Under the pieces are notes generated by a model that was given only the letters and a program-made list of their open reading frames with translations, did not search any database and was not told the DNA's origin. Below are positions 21,906-34,238 of a DNA stretch of 64,000 nucleotides, piece after piece (within the stretch, counting starts at the first letter, position 1; every line of letters begins with the position of its first letter). The translations under genes were made by a program, and so were the position numbers. The DNA lies in the NCBI GenBank assembly GCA_000328965.1, contig KB205947.1, positions 1,508,377-1,572,376 of the forward strand. Reading direction: 5' to 3'. The stretch comes from Ascocoryne sarcoides NRRL 50072 (Eukaryota; Ascomycota; Leotiomycetes; Helotiales; Gelatinodiscaceae).

Positions 21906-23473
21906 ATGATCTCAAGGTCGGCGATTGGCCGAAACGCACAGCTTGCACTTCGCAGGCAACGCTACGCTGGGCCTGCTAATCGACGAGGCCTCGCTGCTGC
22001 AGTCTCCGGATCGACCTCCTTCTCGTATGATACCTCGGAAGCTGGAGGAGTAAAGGTAGCTAGCAGAGATGTGGCAGGTCCGACGACGAGGCTTGCTGTG
22101 GTTGCAAAAGCAGGAACCAGATATCAATCGCTGCCGGGTTTGACTGTTGGGCTCGAACAATTCGCTTTTAAGGTGTGTTGACCTTTTTACTACTGCTAGG
22201 TTTAACTCTCTAGACTGACTACTTTTCGTGGCTTTAGAATACCCAAAAGAGATCTGCACTGCGAATTACGAGAGAGTCGGAGCTTCTTGGAGGCCAATTG
22301 CTCGCATATCACACGAGAGAGGCCTTGGTAATTGAAGCCAAATTCCTCAGAGAAGACCTGCCCTATTTTACAGAATTGCTTGGTGAGGTAATATCGCTCA
22401 CTAAATATACTGGTGAGTCCTCGATTCTGCATTGAGCGTATTGTAGCTTAATTGGACTATAGATCATGAATACCACGAAGAAGTTGAAGAGCAAATCCAC
22501 CTGGCCCAGAAGAAACTGCTCGGGGACGTTGCTGAGCTTGCGCTGAACTCAGCGCATGGCATTGCGTTCCACAAGGGCCTCGGAACAGCTCTATTCCCAA
22601 CCTCATCTACGCCTTTGTCAAAATACCTGAGTGCAGCTTCCGTCGCCGAATTTGCTTCTAACGCATACGCAAAGTCAAATATTGCAGTCGTCGCAAATGG
22701 TGCCAGTCAAGCTGAACTGGCTAAATGGGTTGGCGACTTCTTTACTGAAGTACCAAGTTCACCGGCAAAGCCCCTCTCGAGCGAAGCAACCAAATATTAT
22801 GGAGGAGAGGAACGAATTTCACACGGTTCTGGAAATTCCTTAGTCGTCGCTTTCCCCGGTTCAAGCTCTTTTACTTCAGGCGCTGCCTATAAACCCGAAA
22901 TAGCTGTCCTTGCTGCCCTTCTCGGTGGTCAGTCTAGCATCAAATGGTCGCCTGGGTTTTCTCTTTTGTCGAAGGCAGCTTCCTCTTTCCCTGGAGCAAA
23001 TGCTGCTACAAAGCACTTCTCTTACTCGGATGCGGGCTTGTTGACTGTCCAATTCAGCGGCTCTGCGGCTGCCATACGTAATGCCTCGATAGAAGCCGTC
23101 AAGGCTCTTAAGGCTATCTCGAATGGGTCAATTACCAAGGAGGATTTCACCAAGGCTGTTGCATTGGCCAAGTACCGTGCGCTGGAAGAAGGCCAAAACA
23201 TTGACGCTGGGCTTGTAGCAACTGGTGCTGGCTTGGTTCATGGTGGCCAGCCATTCCAGATTGACCAAGTTGGGAAGGCCGTCGAGAGCGTTAGTACAGA
23301 AAAGTTAAAGGCAGTACGTATTCAAACTCTTGCAATGTGCACTTTTATATCTCTACAGCCTTCTAACACTCTCATAGGCAGCCAAGACACTACTAGAAGG
23401 CAAAGCAACTGTTTCGGCGGTTGGGGATCTCTATGTGCTTCCTTATGCAGAAGAAATTGGTCTCCAGGTATAA
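21906..23473 (+). CDS. QCR2: Cytochrome bc1 complex core protein 2
   Basis: Core protein 2 is a structural, M16-peptidase-like subunit of ubiquinol-cytochrome c reductase (complex III) on the matrix side of the inner membrane. Exons are 21906-22172, 22238-22412, 22463-23313 and 23378-23473, giving 462 aa. Residues 1-30 form an arginine-rich presequence (MISRSAIGRNAQLALRRQR). The domain then shows TTRLAVVAKAGTRYQSLPGLTVGLEQFAFK, LRITRESELLGGQLLAYHTREALVIEAKFLREDL and ALFPTSSTPLSKYL. The zinc-binding HxxEH of active M16 peptidases is absent, as expected. The last exon ends EEIGLQV. Introns have GTGTGT, GTGAGT and GTACGT donors. It lies directly upstream of ATP15 on the same strand, so two respiratory-chain genes sit side by side. 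Confidence 0.95.
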
Positions 23474-23806
23474 ATGGAGGGAGCTTGCGTGGGCATCGGA
23501 ACGGGTTGTATCAACAGCTCTTAAAGTGTATTGTAGATAACGAGCAATTTTTTCTAGTCAAGTCCAATACTTTCCTTAAACGTAAATTGTTAGATTTTGT
23601 GCAATGAAATAGCATCAATCGTACTGGCACTCCGTAAGATTTTGAAGCTCGTTCCGCACCTAGACACCCAGTCGGTATGGTCCATGTCACATGACCATAT
23701 CGGTAGCCTCTTCCTTTCAACTTCCGAGAGCTGGAGCTCGACATCCGCAACCCGCAAAACATAGCCAAATTCACATACCTCTCCCCACAACTTCCCATCT
23801 TACACA
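23474..23806. other. QCR2-ATP15 intergenic region
   Basis: A 333-base gap holds the QCR2 3' UTR and ATP15 promoter; nothing else is seen. Confidence 0.45.
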
Positions 23807-24186
23807 ATGGCATTCGCGTGGAAAGCATCTGGTCTCACGTACGTTATCCCGAAAATTGTCCCTGCAAATCGCTCAATTGAACAAGAAGAGCTTGCGCGAG
23901 CAGTCTTGACTGACAAACACTGAATAGCTACAACAAATACCTCTCGGTCGCCGCACGAGTAGTACGAAGAAGTCTGAAGGATGATAAGCGGCTGGCAGCT
24001 GAACGGAGAGGAGAGATGGAGCTGAGGTTTGCCAAATGGACAGTAAGTCTACTTGCGGGCATTAGCTGTTTGCTGAAAGAGTTTTAACTGATTCCCGCTA
24101 TGTTATAGAACGGCAGACAAGGTGAAAACAAGAGCGTTGCAGATGCGAATACTGCTGCGATGGCAGAGGCTGCAAAATCAGCATAA
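23807..24186 (+). CDS. ATP15: ATP synthase subunit epsilon, mitochondrial
   Basis: This is the small epsilon subunit of the F1 central stalk of mitochondrial ATP synthase. Exons are 23807-23838, 23928-24042 and 24109-24186, giving 74 aa. The sequence MAFAWKASGLTYNKYLSVAARVVRRSLK and then MELRFAKW is typical. The C-terminal 26 residues are alanine-rich. Eukaryotic epsilon has no cleaved presequence, which fits the direct start. Splices: AC/GTACGT, with a branch-like CTGAC before AATAG; and ACA/GTAAGT, ending TTATAG. Confidence 0.95.
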
Positions 24187-24858
24187 GCATTCGCGTACCG
24201 ACGGGGGAGAGTTGGGCAAGGTTTGGGAGACGACGGCGGAAAGGACGATAAACAGTAGGAGCTGAATGTACATTTATATCATTAGGACTCGGAGGTGTAA
24301 CAATCCAACTGGGCCAGCCAAAAGCAATTCTCTGTATCTTCATGGTGGGAGTGTGCTTTGACCCATTGATTGCGCATGAATTACAGAGCCACAGGACGAG
24401 CAGCCATGGTATTTTACCTGTCTGGCTTCGGGCTCTCCCAGGGAGTCCCAAGGAGGAGGATATTTTAAAACTATCTAAAACCGCTCTTTTTGTCCCTATA
24501 TTGCGCCAAAGACTTGCCTTGTATAGTTTTTATGGACATTGTCAAGAGGTAGTTAAGGATGCTTTTATTTGACCGTCTTGTAACATTTTGATTAGTAGAT
24601 ATTTTGAGCTTGAATGATATTCAAATTGTAATCCGATCGTAGATAAAGCTAGCTAGATTCATCACTCCCAAAATGAGTGCTGTCATAAATTTCGTTGCCA
24701 TACGAATCATTATCTTTGCGCTCTTGCCAATTTGTCTATGTCCCCACAAGCGAGATCTTCCGATTTTCTTTCGGAACCACAACACCACAGCAAAAAAGTT
24801 ACAGAGCTAGACAACTCGAACAATATTTGCAACCTCTAAAGAAGCCTGCTAAGCAACC
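24187..24858. other. ATP15-NAA35 intergenic region
   Basis: No gene is supported in these 672 bases. A plus-strand frame running in from 24695 overlaps NAA35 exon 2 only by reading through its first intron. Confidence 0.45.
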
Positions 24859-27452
24859 ATGGTTGGTGATGACCCGGATGTCATTGCTCAAGGTGAGGAG
24901 CTTTCGAAGCGTATCAACAGCACAAGCTTACATAATATCAGGCATAAATGGCCTTGAACTGGATAGCCTTGGACAAGGAAATTCGGCCTTTGCTGCTTAT
25001 GACTCTGAGCCTCCCCCGCCACCAAATCTAAAAAGCAATGGGGTAATAGCCATGGATATCACAGAGCAGTTTGTTCAGGCAGCTCAACGTATGCCTTTCC
25101 CGGCTTCTGGATGCAAATCACGTGCTGATTGTTTTAAAGGGCTCGAACTTGGGCAGCTCGTCAAGGATCCGTATCTTACGCTTTTTGAGTCCGTAAGTGC
25201 CTTAGAGGTAAGTCAAGACATCAGTGTTATGTGTACATTGCATTTGCTAATTATGGGTAGATAATGGACCCTAAGATGGACAGTGGCTACCTCGAGGATG
25301 GCGAAACCATGGAGGATGATTACGACTTTAGTCACCCTTTACTCCCAGATGAGATTATTGGTATAATTGACCAGCTACTTTACCATGAAGTAAGCAACAT
25401 TTTTATATTGTATGGCCTCAACTAATTTTGCAGATGGCTTGGCATATGGGACATCCTCTCGCTCAAACTATTTTCACTAGTCTGTATATCGACAAGCTAT
25501 TATCGCCAACTCCTCTCGATATTGAGCAAACCTACTTCGATAAAAGAGATGGTGCTTCATCTGAAGAATCTCTCGCACTACGCGTTTTAAGGGCATACTG
25601 TCTTGGCTTGATTAAAACATGCTGCTTTGTAAACATGAGAGTCAAGGAAGAGCATTACTACGAAGTAAGTACTCTAACAAAAGTCCAAGTTACATAATGT
25701 CGTACTTATTTCGCCTAATAGGAAGAAGACTTTGTCACCCATACATTCAACAAAAGCTTACTTGAAGACATCGACCACACGATTATCTTGGAGCTTCTAG
25801 AAAAGACCTGCACATTGTTGGACGAGTCTAATGATTCTAACTTAGATACTAAGCGGGCTCTTATTTGTCGCCTACAATTCAGGGCAGCATTTATAAAAGC
25901 TGTTGAGGCTACAGATTCCAGAGATTCAGAAAATTTAAAAACTCTATGGACAGACTTAGGGGGTTTCTTGCCAAACCTAAAATCATCTACGAGGCTCGGA
26001 ACGCCTGTACCGTCGTCCTTTAGCATCAAAATACAACGGAGATTAGCAAGTACTGTTCCACCGAGACCTATTGTGGAATTAAGTCAAGATGATGCATTTG
26101 ACCATCTGGAAAGACTATGCAAAGATTCTGCTAGCGCTGTTGAAGTTCTGAAATACGCTGACAGCCAGAGTTTGTTGGTATGATATATCTCCATAGAAAC
26201 GGATCTTAGCTAATATCATTTACAGACTTTCGTTCTCCTATTTCAATCACGCAAGCCGCAACCATCTGTATATGTTCGGACATTATTGCAATACTATCTT
26301 TACGGAAACATGGTTATCTTGGGCACTATGTCTATCCGGCAATTACTGGATGACGATCTTATCTCACTCGTCCTGCCAGCTGATAAACTGCTTGATCGAG
26401 ACAACGATGAAATTGAGGTTCCGCATGATCCACGACATAACATGGCGTTGCGCATGGAGGCTTTCCGAGTCCGTGCAGCCGGACCATATATCGATCTCTT
26501 ACGGACCTTATGTCAAAATCGCTGCAGGATAAGACGCACCTTGCTTCATACAATTACGGAATGGGATAATCTTCAACTGGATGCTGAAGAACTAGACCAA
26601 GAGCTTCGGCAATTTACAAACGAGGAGCCAAGGGTGGATATGGAAATCTCACCCGATCCAATATACGCCTTCCCATTATCCTCGTGGTCATATCTCTATA
26701 AACTGCGACAAATGGAATGGCTACTCCAAATGGGATTCGAGCTTGAGACATATCAACCTACCGAACTAGCAGAGATGTACTGGTACTTGCAGTATCTAGC
26801 TAAAACTCGGACTCGTCATTTCGAACGAATCAGAGGTTTTGTTATTCGAAGTTACACCGCTTCTCGCCGCGATCCTAAGACTGCTGGGCTGAGAAATTCC
26901 GAATACGCAAATGCTTTAGCGTACATAAATTTCTCAACCATGGAAGCATCTGCTACATATGCCTTCGCCGACTCTCTTTCTTGCTTATTTACAGTCCTTC
27001 ATCGCCTTTCACTAATTCCGTCTCCTACTAGACCTTATAGCAACGACCCGATGCGTTACGAAGTCCGCATGAAACCCTTTCTCTCAATCGGATTGCCAGA
27101 ACTTATACCATTCGACGAAATGGCGACGTTAGTTTCACAACCTAACGAATCGGTATTAAACCTCCTGAGTTTTGCCGCAGAGTCTGCAACCGCTGCCAAG
27201 AAAGGATTCGAGGCGCTGAGCAAATGTAGTGCGAAAGAGGCATCTTGTCAAGGCTCCCATGAGGCATGGTTGAATAATATCAAGGCTTGCTTGAAAGCTT
27301 GCATATTTACCAACATCACCATATCGACAGTCAAGAAGGCGGTGGAGAAGTCCGGAGAGAATAGTTTCGTCAAGCTTAAGGCCGAGATACCTAGGACTGG
27401 AAAGGGGTATCATGACTGGTGGGTAGTGCCGAAGCTTACGCCAGTAGCTTGA
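24859..27452 (+). CDS. MAK10: NatC auxiliary subunit NAA35/MAK10
   Basis: Mak10/Naa35 is the large auxiliary, ribosome-anchoring subunit of the NatC N-terminal acetyltransferase. Six exons give 780 aa: 24859-24892, 24942-25207, 25261-25389, 25434-25664, 25722-26177 and 26226-27452. The family core reads DITEQFVQAAQRM, FKGLELGQLVKDPYLTLFESVSALEIMDPKMDSGYL (the signature around residues 85-110), then MAWHMGHPLAQTIFTSLYID and ALRVLRAYCLGLIKTC. The long last exon carries YLYGNMVILGTMSIRQLLDDD and MEWLLQMGFELETYQPTELAEMYWYLQYL. The start at 24859 gives MVGDDPDVIAQ and needs a 49-base first intron (G/GTGAGG...ATCAG/GC). The alternative, reading through this intron from an ATG in another frame, is less likely because that segment is basic and unconserved-looking. 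It begins 672 bases after ATP15 on the same strand. Confidence 0.92.
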
Positions 27453-28489
27453 TCGTTTCGTTAAGTTGTCGTTTTTCTAATGACGTTGGCGCTTTCGGCA
27501 TGAAGATTATCGAGTAGGCTGGAGTCGCATGAGCGTCACAGGTGCTCAAGATGAAAATGCATACTACTGTTCCCAAACTCCCCCTTCAGATGCACACCCG
27601 ATTTTCTGAATGGTAATGTTTAGAAGTCCCCAACTAAAAGGCATTAATCTCGGTGAACTTCAGTAATTGTAATCAAATGTGAACATCTATTGGTTAAGCA
27701 TATTGAGACGGTTTGAAGCCTTAAAAAATTCCGAGCTGTATGTTTTCATTTTTGGTTTAAAACTCCTAATATGACAAAGGATATTTGCACCTATAATACG
27801 ATTGAAGTCGGATAGTCCCGACCCATAAAAGAAAAACCAAAACATTGAGGAAGAATAGATCACCGAATAAGGCTAAACCACCATTTTACCTTTCCGTAAG
27901 TAATTAACGTCATTCCAGGAACATTGGCTGCATTCCATCCTTCATAACCGTAGTTTTCGCCTTTCGTAGCATACCACTATGGTACTTTTCCGCAAGTATT
28001 GATCTCCCTTTCTTGCTTTACAATGGTTTTGCTGATGTCTTGCTCCACCAAAAGCGGGTTGGGATGGTAGATCACGACCCACTCCGTCACCTTCGTAATT
28101 GGATGTAGGAAGTCGTCCTCACTATACATCTTAGCTTAAAAAATGCCACTTAAAAGCCAGGATTGCTACTGAGGGGGTCGATATAACCAAACTTTGCATA
28201 GAATGTACGAAAGTATTTAGGACGATGTAACGGTGATGAGGCATGATTAATCCTCAGGTGGTCATAATATCGTTCTGGATATCGTTTTACAGCTCTTTCG
28301 AGCATTTAATAGCTCTTTCTAGGGGGTGTAAATCAACAAGGCGAAGAATTGCTGTTAGGCATCGACTCGAATCGCCAGCTGCTGAAGCCGAATCGTGGTC
28401 ATCGGTTGAGAATAATCTGCTGGGTCTTGACCTAACAACGAGATTCTTCTTCGCAATCCTAGCTAGCTAGAAAGATGCAATGAAGGGAG
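27453..28489. other. Intergenic, AT-rich, no gene seen
   Basis: About 1 kb lies between NAA35 and the 3' end of the U2 gene. No coding frame is supported; the 75-codon plus-strand frame at 28243-28470 ends just before the RNA gene. Confidence 0.4.
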
Positions 28490-28677
28490 TGTTCGCGTCG
28501 ACGGGAGGCAGTGTAATACCCGTGACACAGTGGCCGGAAACATGAGCAAGCCCAGAGGCTTCCAACCGCGGAACAAAAATAAGTATAATCAATGTGACCA
28601 CCGTAGTGGTCTTTCAGAGATTAAACTGAAAAGAACAGATACTACACTTGATCTAAGCCAATAGGCAAAGCTGTGAT
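28490..28677 (-). ncRNA. U2 spliceosomal snRNA
   Basis: U2 pairs with the intron branch site in pre-mRNA splicing. Read on the minus strand from 28677, the 5' region is TTGGCTTAGATCAAGTGTAGTATCTGTTC, close to the near-universal U2 sequence and containing the branch-recognition GTAGTA. It is followed by stem IIa (CAGTTTAATCTCTG). A perfect hairpin GACCAC-TACG-GTGGTC fits stem IIb. ATTTTTG is a good Sm site. Stem III is AAGCC-TCTG-GGCTT, and stem IV is ACGGG...CCCGT around GTATTACACTGCCTC. The 5' end is placed by homology (ATCACAGC); the 3' end is approximate. About 188 nt is close to human U2 (188). Confidence 0.93.
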
Positions 28678-30660
28678 AGCATTAGCGCAACGGTAAAGTG
28701 TAGGGTAGGATTGGGGGGAACTGACAGAGCTGGCTTGTTATTCTTGATGGAGGTTCGGTATATATAGGCAGAGAAAATCTCAAAAATGCGCTAGTGCTAG
28801 CGCGGTCAAGTTTAAAGTTTGGCAACGTGGGTTTCCAAGGTTCTCATTGGTTAGTTGGTCACGCTCTTGCTTCCTCAACATAACCTCGAAGCCTCAGGTC
28901 TTGAGGACATGAAAAATAGCAATTAACAGCGGCTTAGGCGTAATACAATTGAAAGGTCTACTGGTTGACTCTCCAGATCTCTTTAGAAGAGCAATTTTCG
29001 CACTTATATTTACTATTTGTACATCTTCGATTACTCGTGGAGAGAAGAGAGATAGATGGCCTACACACCAGTGAGCTAGGCTATTATATTAATCGACGAA
29101 TTGAAGCAACGAGGACTCAGACCGGCCTGTAAATGTTTCAACCGTCTCCTTGCATACAAGTTCAGACTTTTTACATTTTTGGTAACCATTCAGTCCGAAG
29201 TAGTCTGAGATGCCTTGCTCTTATATGTACTATGCTTACATAGGTCGATAATTGGACCTCGGACGAAATTCACCGAAAGTAGGCTATTTGCCAAGTGGCG
29301 GATTTGACTCCAGGGGCACAAATGTAAAATAAGAAAATGCTTTGAACTCATATACCTATTATATAAATGAAATGGTGCTGACTGCATCGCACCGATGAGG
29401 CTGTGGTCATCAAATTCCTTATGAAGAAAGGCAATGCGACGCCAGGTAGTTAAAACAAGGTTAAAGAACCGCAGTCGCTTAACCATCATCTTCATTTTCC
29501 ATCCTAAAGGAGCGCATTTCAAAACGTATCATTCGGCTAGCACATGGCACCTAATCTACAATTAAAATGCTAGAATTCGATTACGTCGTATCAAATAGTG
29601 TATTTAGGGGCAGACATTTCTTTGTCCTTTTCACGTTGTTTAGTAAATTGCAGGTGTCATAGTCAAATACGTAGTCTTAATTTGATGGTTGGCGTATTGC
29701 TAGCGATTGGTATATTACACCCCCTCCCTAATTTGTGGGATGTGCTATTCGAGCGAATAGCTCACGCGAGGTTTGGTATACACTGTCTCCAAAGAATCCC
29801 TTTCCCTCAGCCTCGATTCCTGTAAGAGTTTGGGAATATTAGGAATGGCTCCTAAGAAACCGAGAATTCGGAGTCTTCCTCCCTAGTTGTAACTACGATC
29901 CTCGAGAGATTTTAGCGGGTTGCTATTATGACCATGAAAGATGCTAAAACTGCAAGCGCGATAGTTGGGACACACGTTGAAGTTGAAGGGAAGACGCTTT
30001 CTTTTGCACTTTGCGGGAATAAAATGATTGCGCACAGTACGTTTGAGAGGTATTCGAGTGAGATTCAAGCATTTAGCTCGAAGAATTCAACGTTGAGAGC
30101 TCTAAAAGATATTACTCTAGTGGATTAGATAGCGCTATACGAGAGACTTAGTTCTTTGGTTAAGTGAAAGATACAATTGAAGAAATTTGTACCTAGTCAA
30201 AGTCTATCTCTAGTAAGAAAATTATCCTCGAGACGAATTCCGCAGTGGTCAATCGGGTTTAGTCTGACTGTTAGAGGTATTGATGAAATATTAGATGTTG
30301 AAAACGATCTGTAAGTAAGAAAGTCTTGAATAGTGGTGTGAATATAATCTTGAAGACTGTTTAAATATAAAGGGAAATTATTTCGTGTTACATCTACAGT
30401 ATCTCATTTGTACTGTACAGAACTTTGATAGTCAAGTTGTCTGTATCCTTGGATTCGATTAAGCGTTGAGAGCAAGAAGGCGTCTATGAATCTTGAGAAT
30501 TGGGCAAATATAGATATCCTAGCTTCCGGCTGTTGGAAAGGAGTTGTGGCATGGCCATTCAGGAGGTACAGGTGTATAAATGAACTACGTGCTTTTCTCA
30601 TTTCAGAGCTGCTCCTTCCAAATTAATCTCCATACTTCTTAATCAACCTAGTTCAAAATA
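28678..30660. other. 2 kb gene-poor region upstream of U2
   Basis: No protein gene is supported. It contains the U2 promoter region on its left side. Frames of 60-110 codons on both strands have no recognisable domains. Confidence 0.4.
28759..28766 (-). promoter_or_regulatory. Possible TATA box of U2 gene
   Basis: TATATATA lies 82-89 bases upstream of the predicted U2 5' end. Fungal RNA polymerase II snRNA genes, as in yeast, often have TATA near -90. The assignment is by position only. Confidence 0.35.
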
Positions 30661-31967
30661 TTAGCCCAAAACCTGAAGGTATCTCTTCTTCCGCGCATCA
30701 TACCTCTTCATAATACTAACCGCACCACCACGATACCCACCACCAAATATAGAAAAATGATTTAAGTGATGGTATCTAGTTCAAGTTAGCCACATCTTCC
30801 ACAGCTCAGCAGCACCGAAGAAAGTGAAAACTTACAGCTCGTAAAGCTGTTGCCTATCTTCCCATTCATCCGCTGGTTCATCCTTCGGCTTAAACTTCCA
30901 ATATGTTTTATTAAACGAACTCCCAAACCCTCCAAACATGCCCATAATCCCAAATTCCGCCTCCCCATGACCCCAATACCCCGCTGGATCAAACACAACC
31001 TCCTCCACCCCACCCTTCCCAATCGTTCCCCTCCCTTTATTCCCCGACCACAGATCACCATGCACAACAGCCGGCTTCACATTGTCTCCCGTCTTCGCAT
31101 CCTTGAGATGTCCCTCTGCAAGTAAAGCCGGAACCACCTTCTTGACCGTGGTTTCCACCAAATTCCTCAACTCACCATCCTTCCCATTGTTCTTCTCTCC
31201 CGCCTTTAACACGCCTAATAGCCGATTTTGACCGTAGAACTCCGCCCAAGACTTCTTGAACGAATTATCCTGAACCGTATCCCCACAACACGTACTCACT
31301 GGGAATCCACTTAAATACAACGTTAGCTTTCTTCAAATTCCATTTTCTCTAAGAGGGAAGCTTGAACAGTCATTCACAACCACCGAACTACACAAAACAG
31401 ATACTCGATTTGGAAAAAAAAAACACACACAGAATTCACTCACAACATCGGCTCCTCATACCCCTCCGGCACCAGTGTCTCCTTCGAATGTAGCCTCGCT
31501 AACTTCTCCGCAAGAGAGACCCCGGAGCCAGGCTCTGCTCCCGAAGGCGACAAGTCGAGAAAATCTGTAGCGAGGAAGTACCCATTGCCATCCTGCAGCT
31601 TCCCATGCGCATAGGACTTCGGGCAGAGCGTCGGTACCGCATCGTGGATGGCGTTGAGAGACATATGCTCTCCTGCGTCCTTAGTGAGTACATATTACTC
31701 TCATCATTTAAAGCCCTATATTTTCCGATCCCCTCCACGTCCCTATTTGTATCTCAAGACGACTCAAAAGCAACCGACAAACTCACCAGCAAACATAGCC
31801 CCATCCCCTCCCGTCTTAATGAAGAATAGTTTCTCCTCTCCATTCGCCCCTTTACTCGTAATCTTGTACGTTGAAGCGAAACCACTTCCTCCATGAGAAC
31901 TCATTGTTGTAGCCTCTGCTTCTAGCCCCAGGGCTGTTAGGATCGCGGGATCGACTTTGGGAGCCAT
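30661..31967 (-). CDS. Fructosamine/ketosamine-3-kinase family protein
   Basis: FN3K-family kinases phosphorylate protein-bound ketosamines, leading to deglycation; microbial members may act on small glycated amines. Exons are 31967-31787, 31672-31444, 31309-30836 and 30775-30661, giving 332 aa. The N-lobe shows GSGFASTYKI and FFIKTGG (ATP lysine), then EHMSLNAIH. The middle has GYFLATDFLDL, LAEKLARLHSK and FGFPVSTCCGDTVQDN, which is the family's substrate/ATP loop. The catalytic loop is VVHGDLWSGN, and the metal-binding block is FDPAGYWGHGEAEFGIM. The C-terminal exon gives YHHLNHFSIFGGGYRGGAVSIM. All key kinase residues are present. A CRE-like site and an E-box lie about 100-125 bases upstream. 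Confidence 0.93.
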
Positions 31968-32063
31968 GTTTTTGTGACACTGGATAGATAGAGCTAAAGA
32001 GGTGATCGAAGACTGAGAGTGCTCTCACTGGATAATATCTCAAAAAAATAAGTAGGCATGGCG

Positions 32064-32092
32064 TGACGTCAATGATGAATATCAAACACGTG
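32064..32092. promoter_or_regulatory. CRE-like TGACGTCA and CACGTG upstream of FN3K-like gene
   Basis: The palindromes TGACGTCA (32064-32071) and CACGTG (32087-32092) lie 97-125 bases before the minus-strand start at 31967. They fit bZIP/CREB-type and bHLH binding cores. Function is inferred only. Confidence 0.35.
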
Positions 32093-32237
32093 ATGGTTTC
32101 TACTGTGGACTAAGAGCCATCAAAAGATGGAGGGCCATCCTACTATGTTTAAGTGTATACATAATAAAACCCTGTTATATACATCTCATTTCCCATCCCA
32201 TCCATTTCTAACCCAGCTCTAGATGTATAAAATCTTC

Positions 32238-34238
32238 TCAGGTCTTGCCCCTCCTCGGATCCGTCGCATCCCCCCTCCTAAAATCCCTAATCTCCTTCGT
32301 CCCTAAACTCCCCACTCCACCCTCTCCCCTCCTCTCCCAACCCCCTAGCCTCACCACAATACATGTAGCATTGTCCCCATCGCGCGTAACCTCTCCCGCA
32401 AAATCCACTACATCCTTCGCCCCCTGTTCTGGGGTCTTCGCCTCCTTCACAACATCTACAATCTCTTGATCTGTCAACGTCCCACTGACCCCATCCGAGC
32501 ACAACACCAAGAAACTATACTCTGCTGCCCCCATCTCTACCCTCCGAATCTCAGGCTCCGCCGATACCCCGATCCTCTTCGACCTCATATCCCCAAACGC
32601 CCTCGTGTTTGCCAGCCCTGACATACGTTCCTCCCCGAATGAATCCGTCACAAACGTCGCCGCATAGCGTCTCAGTCTTGCACCCTCGACCGGAGAGTTA
32701 GGGTGATGGTTCGTGGTAACTGGTTTTGCAAGCCCGGTAGCCGTATCACAGAGCAGAATCCGAGTATCACCTACATGAGCCACTACGAGTGTTGAAGACG
32801 ATGCCGGGTTCCAGAACGGCGTAGGAGTAGATGTAGAAATAAGAGCTATCGATGCCGTCGATCCACCTAGAAAGCGTTCTGGCCCGCCAATTCGATATTC
32901 TGGTTTAATGTGACGGGATGGGGCACCGAAGATCTCGTCTGCATTTAGCGGCTGATCGCTTTGCGATCTAGCGTCGGGCTTTCGAGCTTGAGCAGTAATA
33001 AAGTCCAAGTCAGCTTCGAGAAAAGCATACATGAGTACCGTTTCGATAGAGACAGGTGTGTCCTCTGATGTTGTATCTTTTGACGAAGCAGAGATAGCAA
33101 AATATTCAGGCTTGAATCGTCGATAGTATCCTCCAACTGTGGATTTCCATTGCCGAACAAGGGACCTCTCGAGCTCAATGGCTTTTCGCATATTGATTAC
33201 TGCCTGAACAGGCTCTTCGCTTTCAATAACCGTAGCAACTGGATGCGTAATCTTGCCATGATCATCTGGCTTTGGGATATTTAGTAAACCTTGAACGTCC
33301 GCCTTACTCTTCATTTGAACCTTGTCTAAGCTTTCTTTTCCTTCAACTGAAAGCTCACTACCACCGTTCTTCATCTCACTAGAGCGACGCCCGACTGCTC
33401 TTCCCTTCTCCTGCGTCTTCAAGCTAGACACAAGCTTAAATTTCTCAATGGCATTTTCAACATAGGTATGGAGCTCCTCCTTCAGAAACTCGCTGCATTC
33501 AGCCCCACCATGCCCATCAAAAACCCCAAAATAGAAAACTTGAGGATCGCCACTGGCACTATCTGCTGATATCGCCCCTGCAGCAGGATTAACTCCGGAT
33601 GGGTTCCGACTCAGGCTTATAGGTGCCCTCTTTGCAAAAGCTGGTATTTCTAATGTTCCCGCTTGGTATGTATCTTCATTATATGGCCGTTCCCCACGAG
33701 AAACCGAAACCCCAAAATGATGTTTTGCACTCCGTAGAGGGATCCGTACCACAGTAAGGTCTCTTGAAATACCAACTTGAGGCAATGGTGCTGCGGGAGG
33801 AGAACCAGGCGTATGCGGAATTGAGGCTGCTCTTGGAAGTTTGTGGTGTGGTCCTGAAGAAGAGCGGGAATCGGGGTGGAGGGAAGATGAAGGCAGGTGA
33901 GAGACAAAGTAATTGTGGAAATGGTGCCGTCCGCTCGGATTGTACGAAGTACAAGGACATCGTGTAACCGCTGGAGTATATAAAGCACCCTTCGTATGCT
34001 GATTTCTCCTCAATATCCGAGACTGCGTGGTGGTATAAGAGCGTCTCGATTCCTGTATTACTATGTTTCGGGGGAAAGGAGACCGCTTGTGGGCTTGAGT
34101 TTTGTTTATGTATGCCGCAATAAAATCTAAGGTGAGATATTAGCAAGGAACGATTCAACTAGAACACAGGAGATGAATACTATATGTATCTGCTAACAAC
34201 CATGGCCTTCGGCGGCATGCAGACTTTATATCAGCCAT
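32238..34238 (-). CDS. PP2C protein phosphatase, PTC6-like
   Basis: This Mg/Mn-dependent serine/threonine phosphatase resembles the Ptc6/Azr1 type, mitochondrial in yeast. The main exon runs 34126-32238. PP2C motifs appear in order: GERPYNEDTYQ, VFYFGVFDGHGG, LGGSTASIALI, LVVAHVGDTRILL, LANTRAFGDMRSKRIGV, FLVLCSDGVSG and DNATCIVVRL. Between the first motifs and the rest is a long variable insert with KSTVGGYYRRFKPEYF, seen in the fungal subfamily. The frame upstream of the domain is basic and serine/threonine-rich (SRRSYTTTQSRILRR), like a mitochondrial presequence, but has no ATG. I therefore propose a 5' exon 34238-34181, joined over a 54-base intron (GTATTC, GCTAAT branch, TTAG). This gives 648 aa. 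The 5' exon is tentative; the phosphatase domain is certain. Confidence 0.85.

Noticed and set aside
24695..25264. Longer plus-strand frame as the NAA35 start
   Set aside because: It reads through a good intron (GTGAGG...ATCAG) and adds an unconserved-looking basic segment; the ATG at 24859 with splicing is more consistent.
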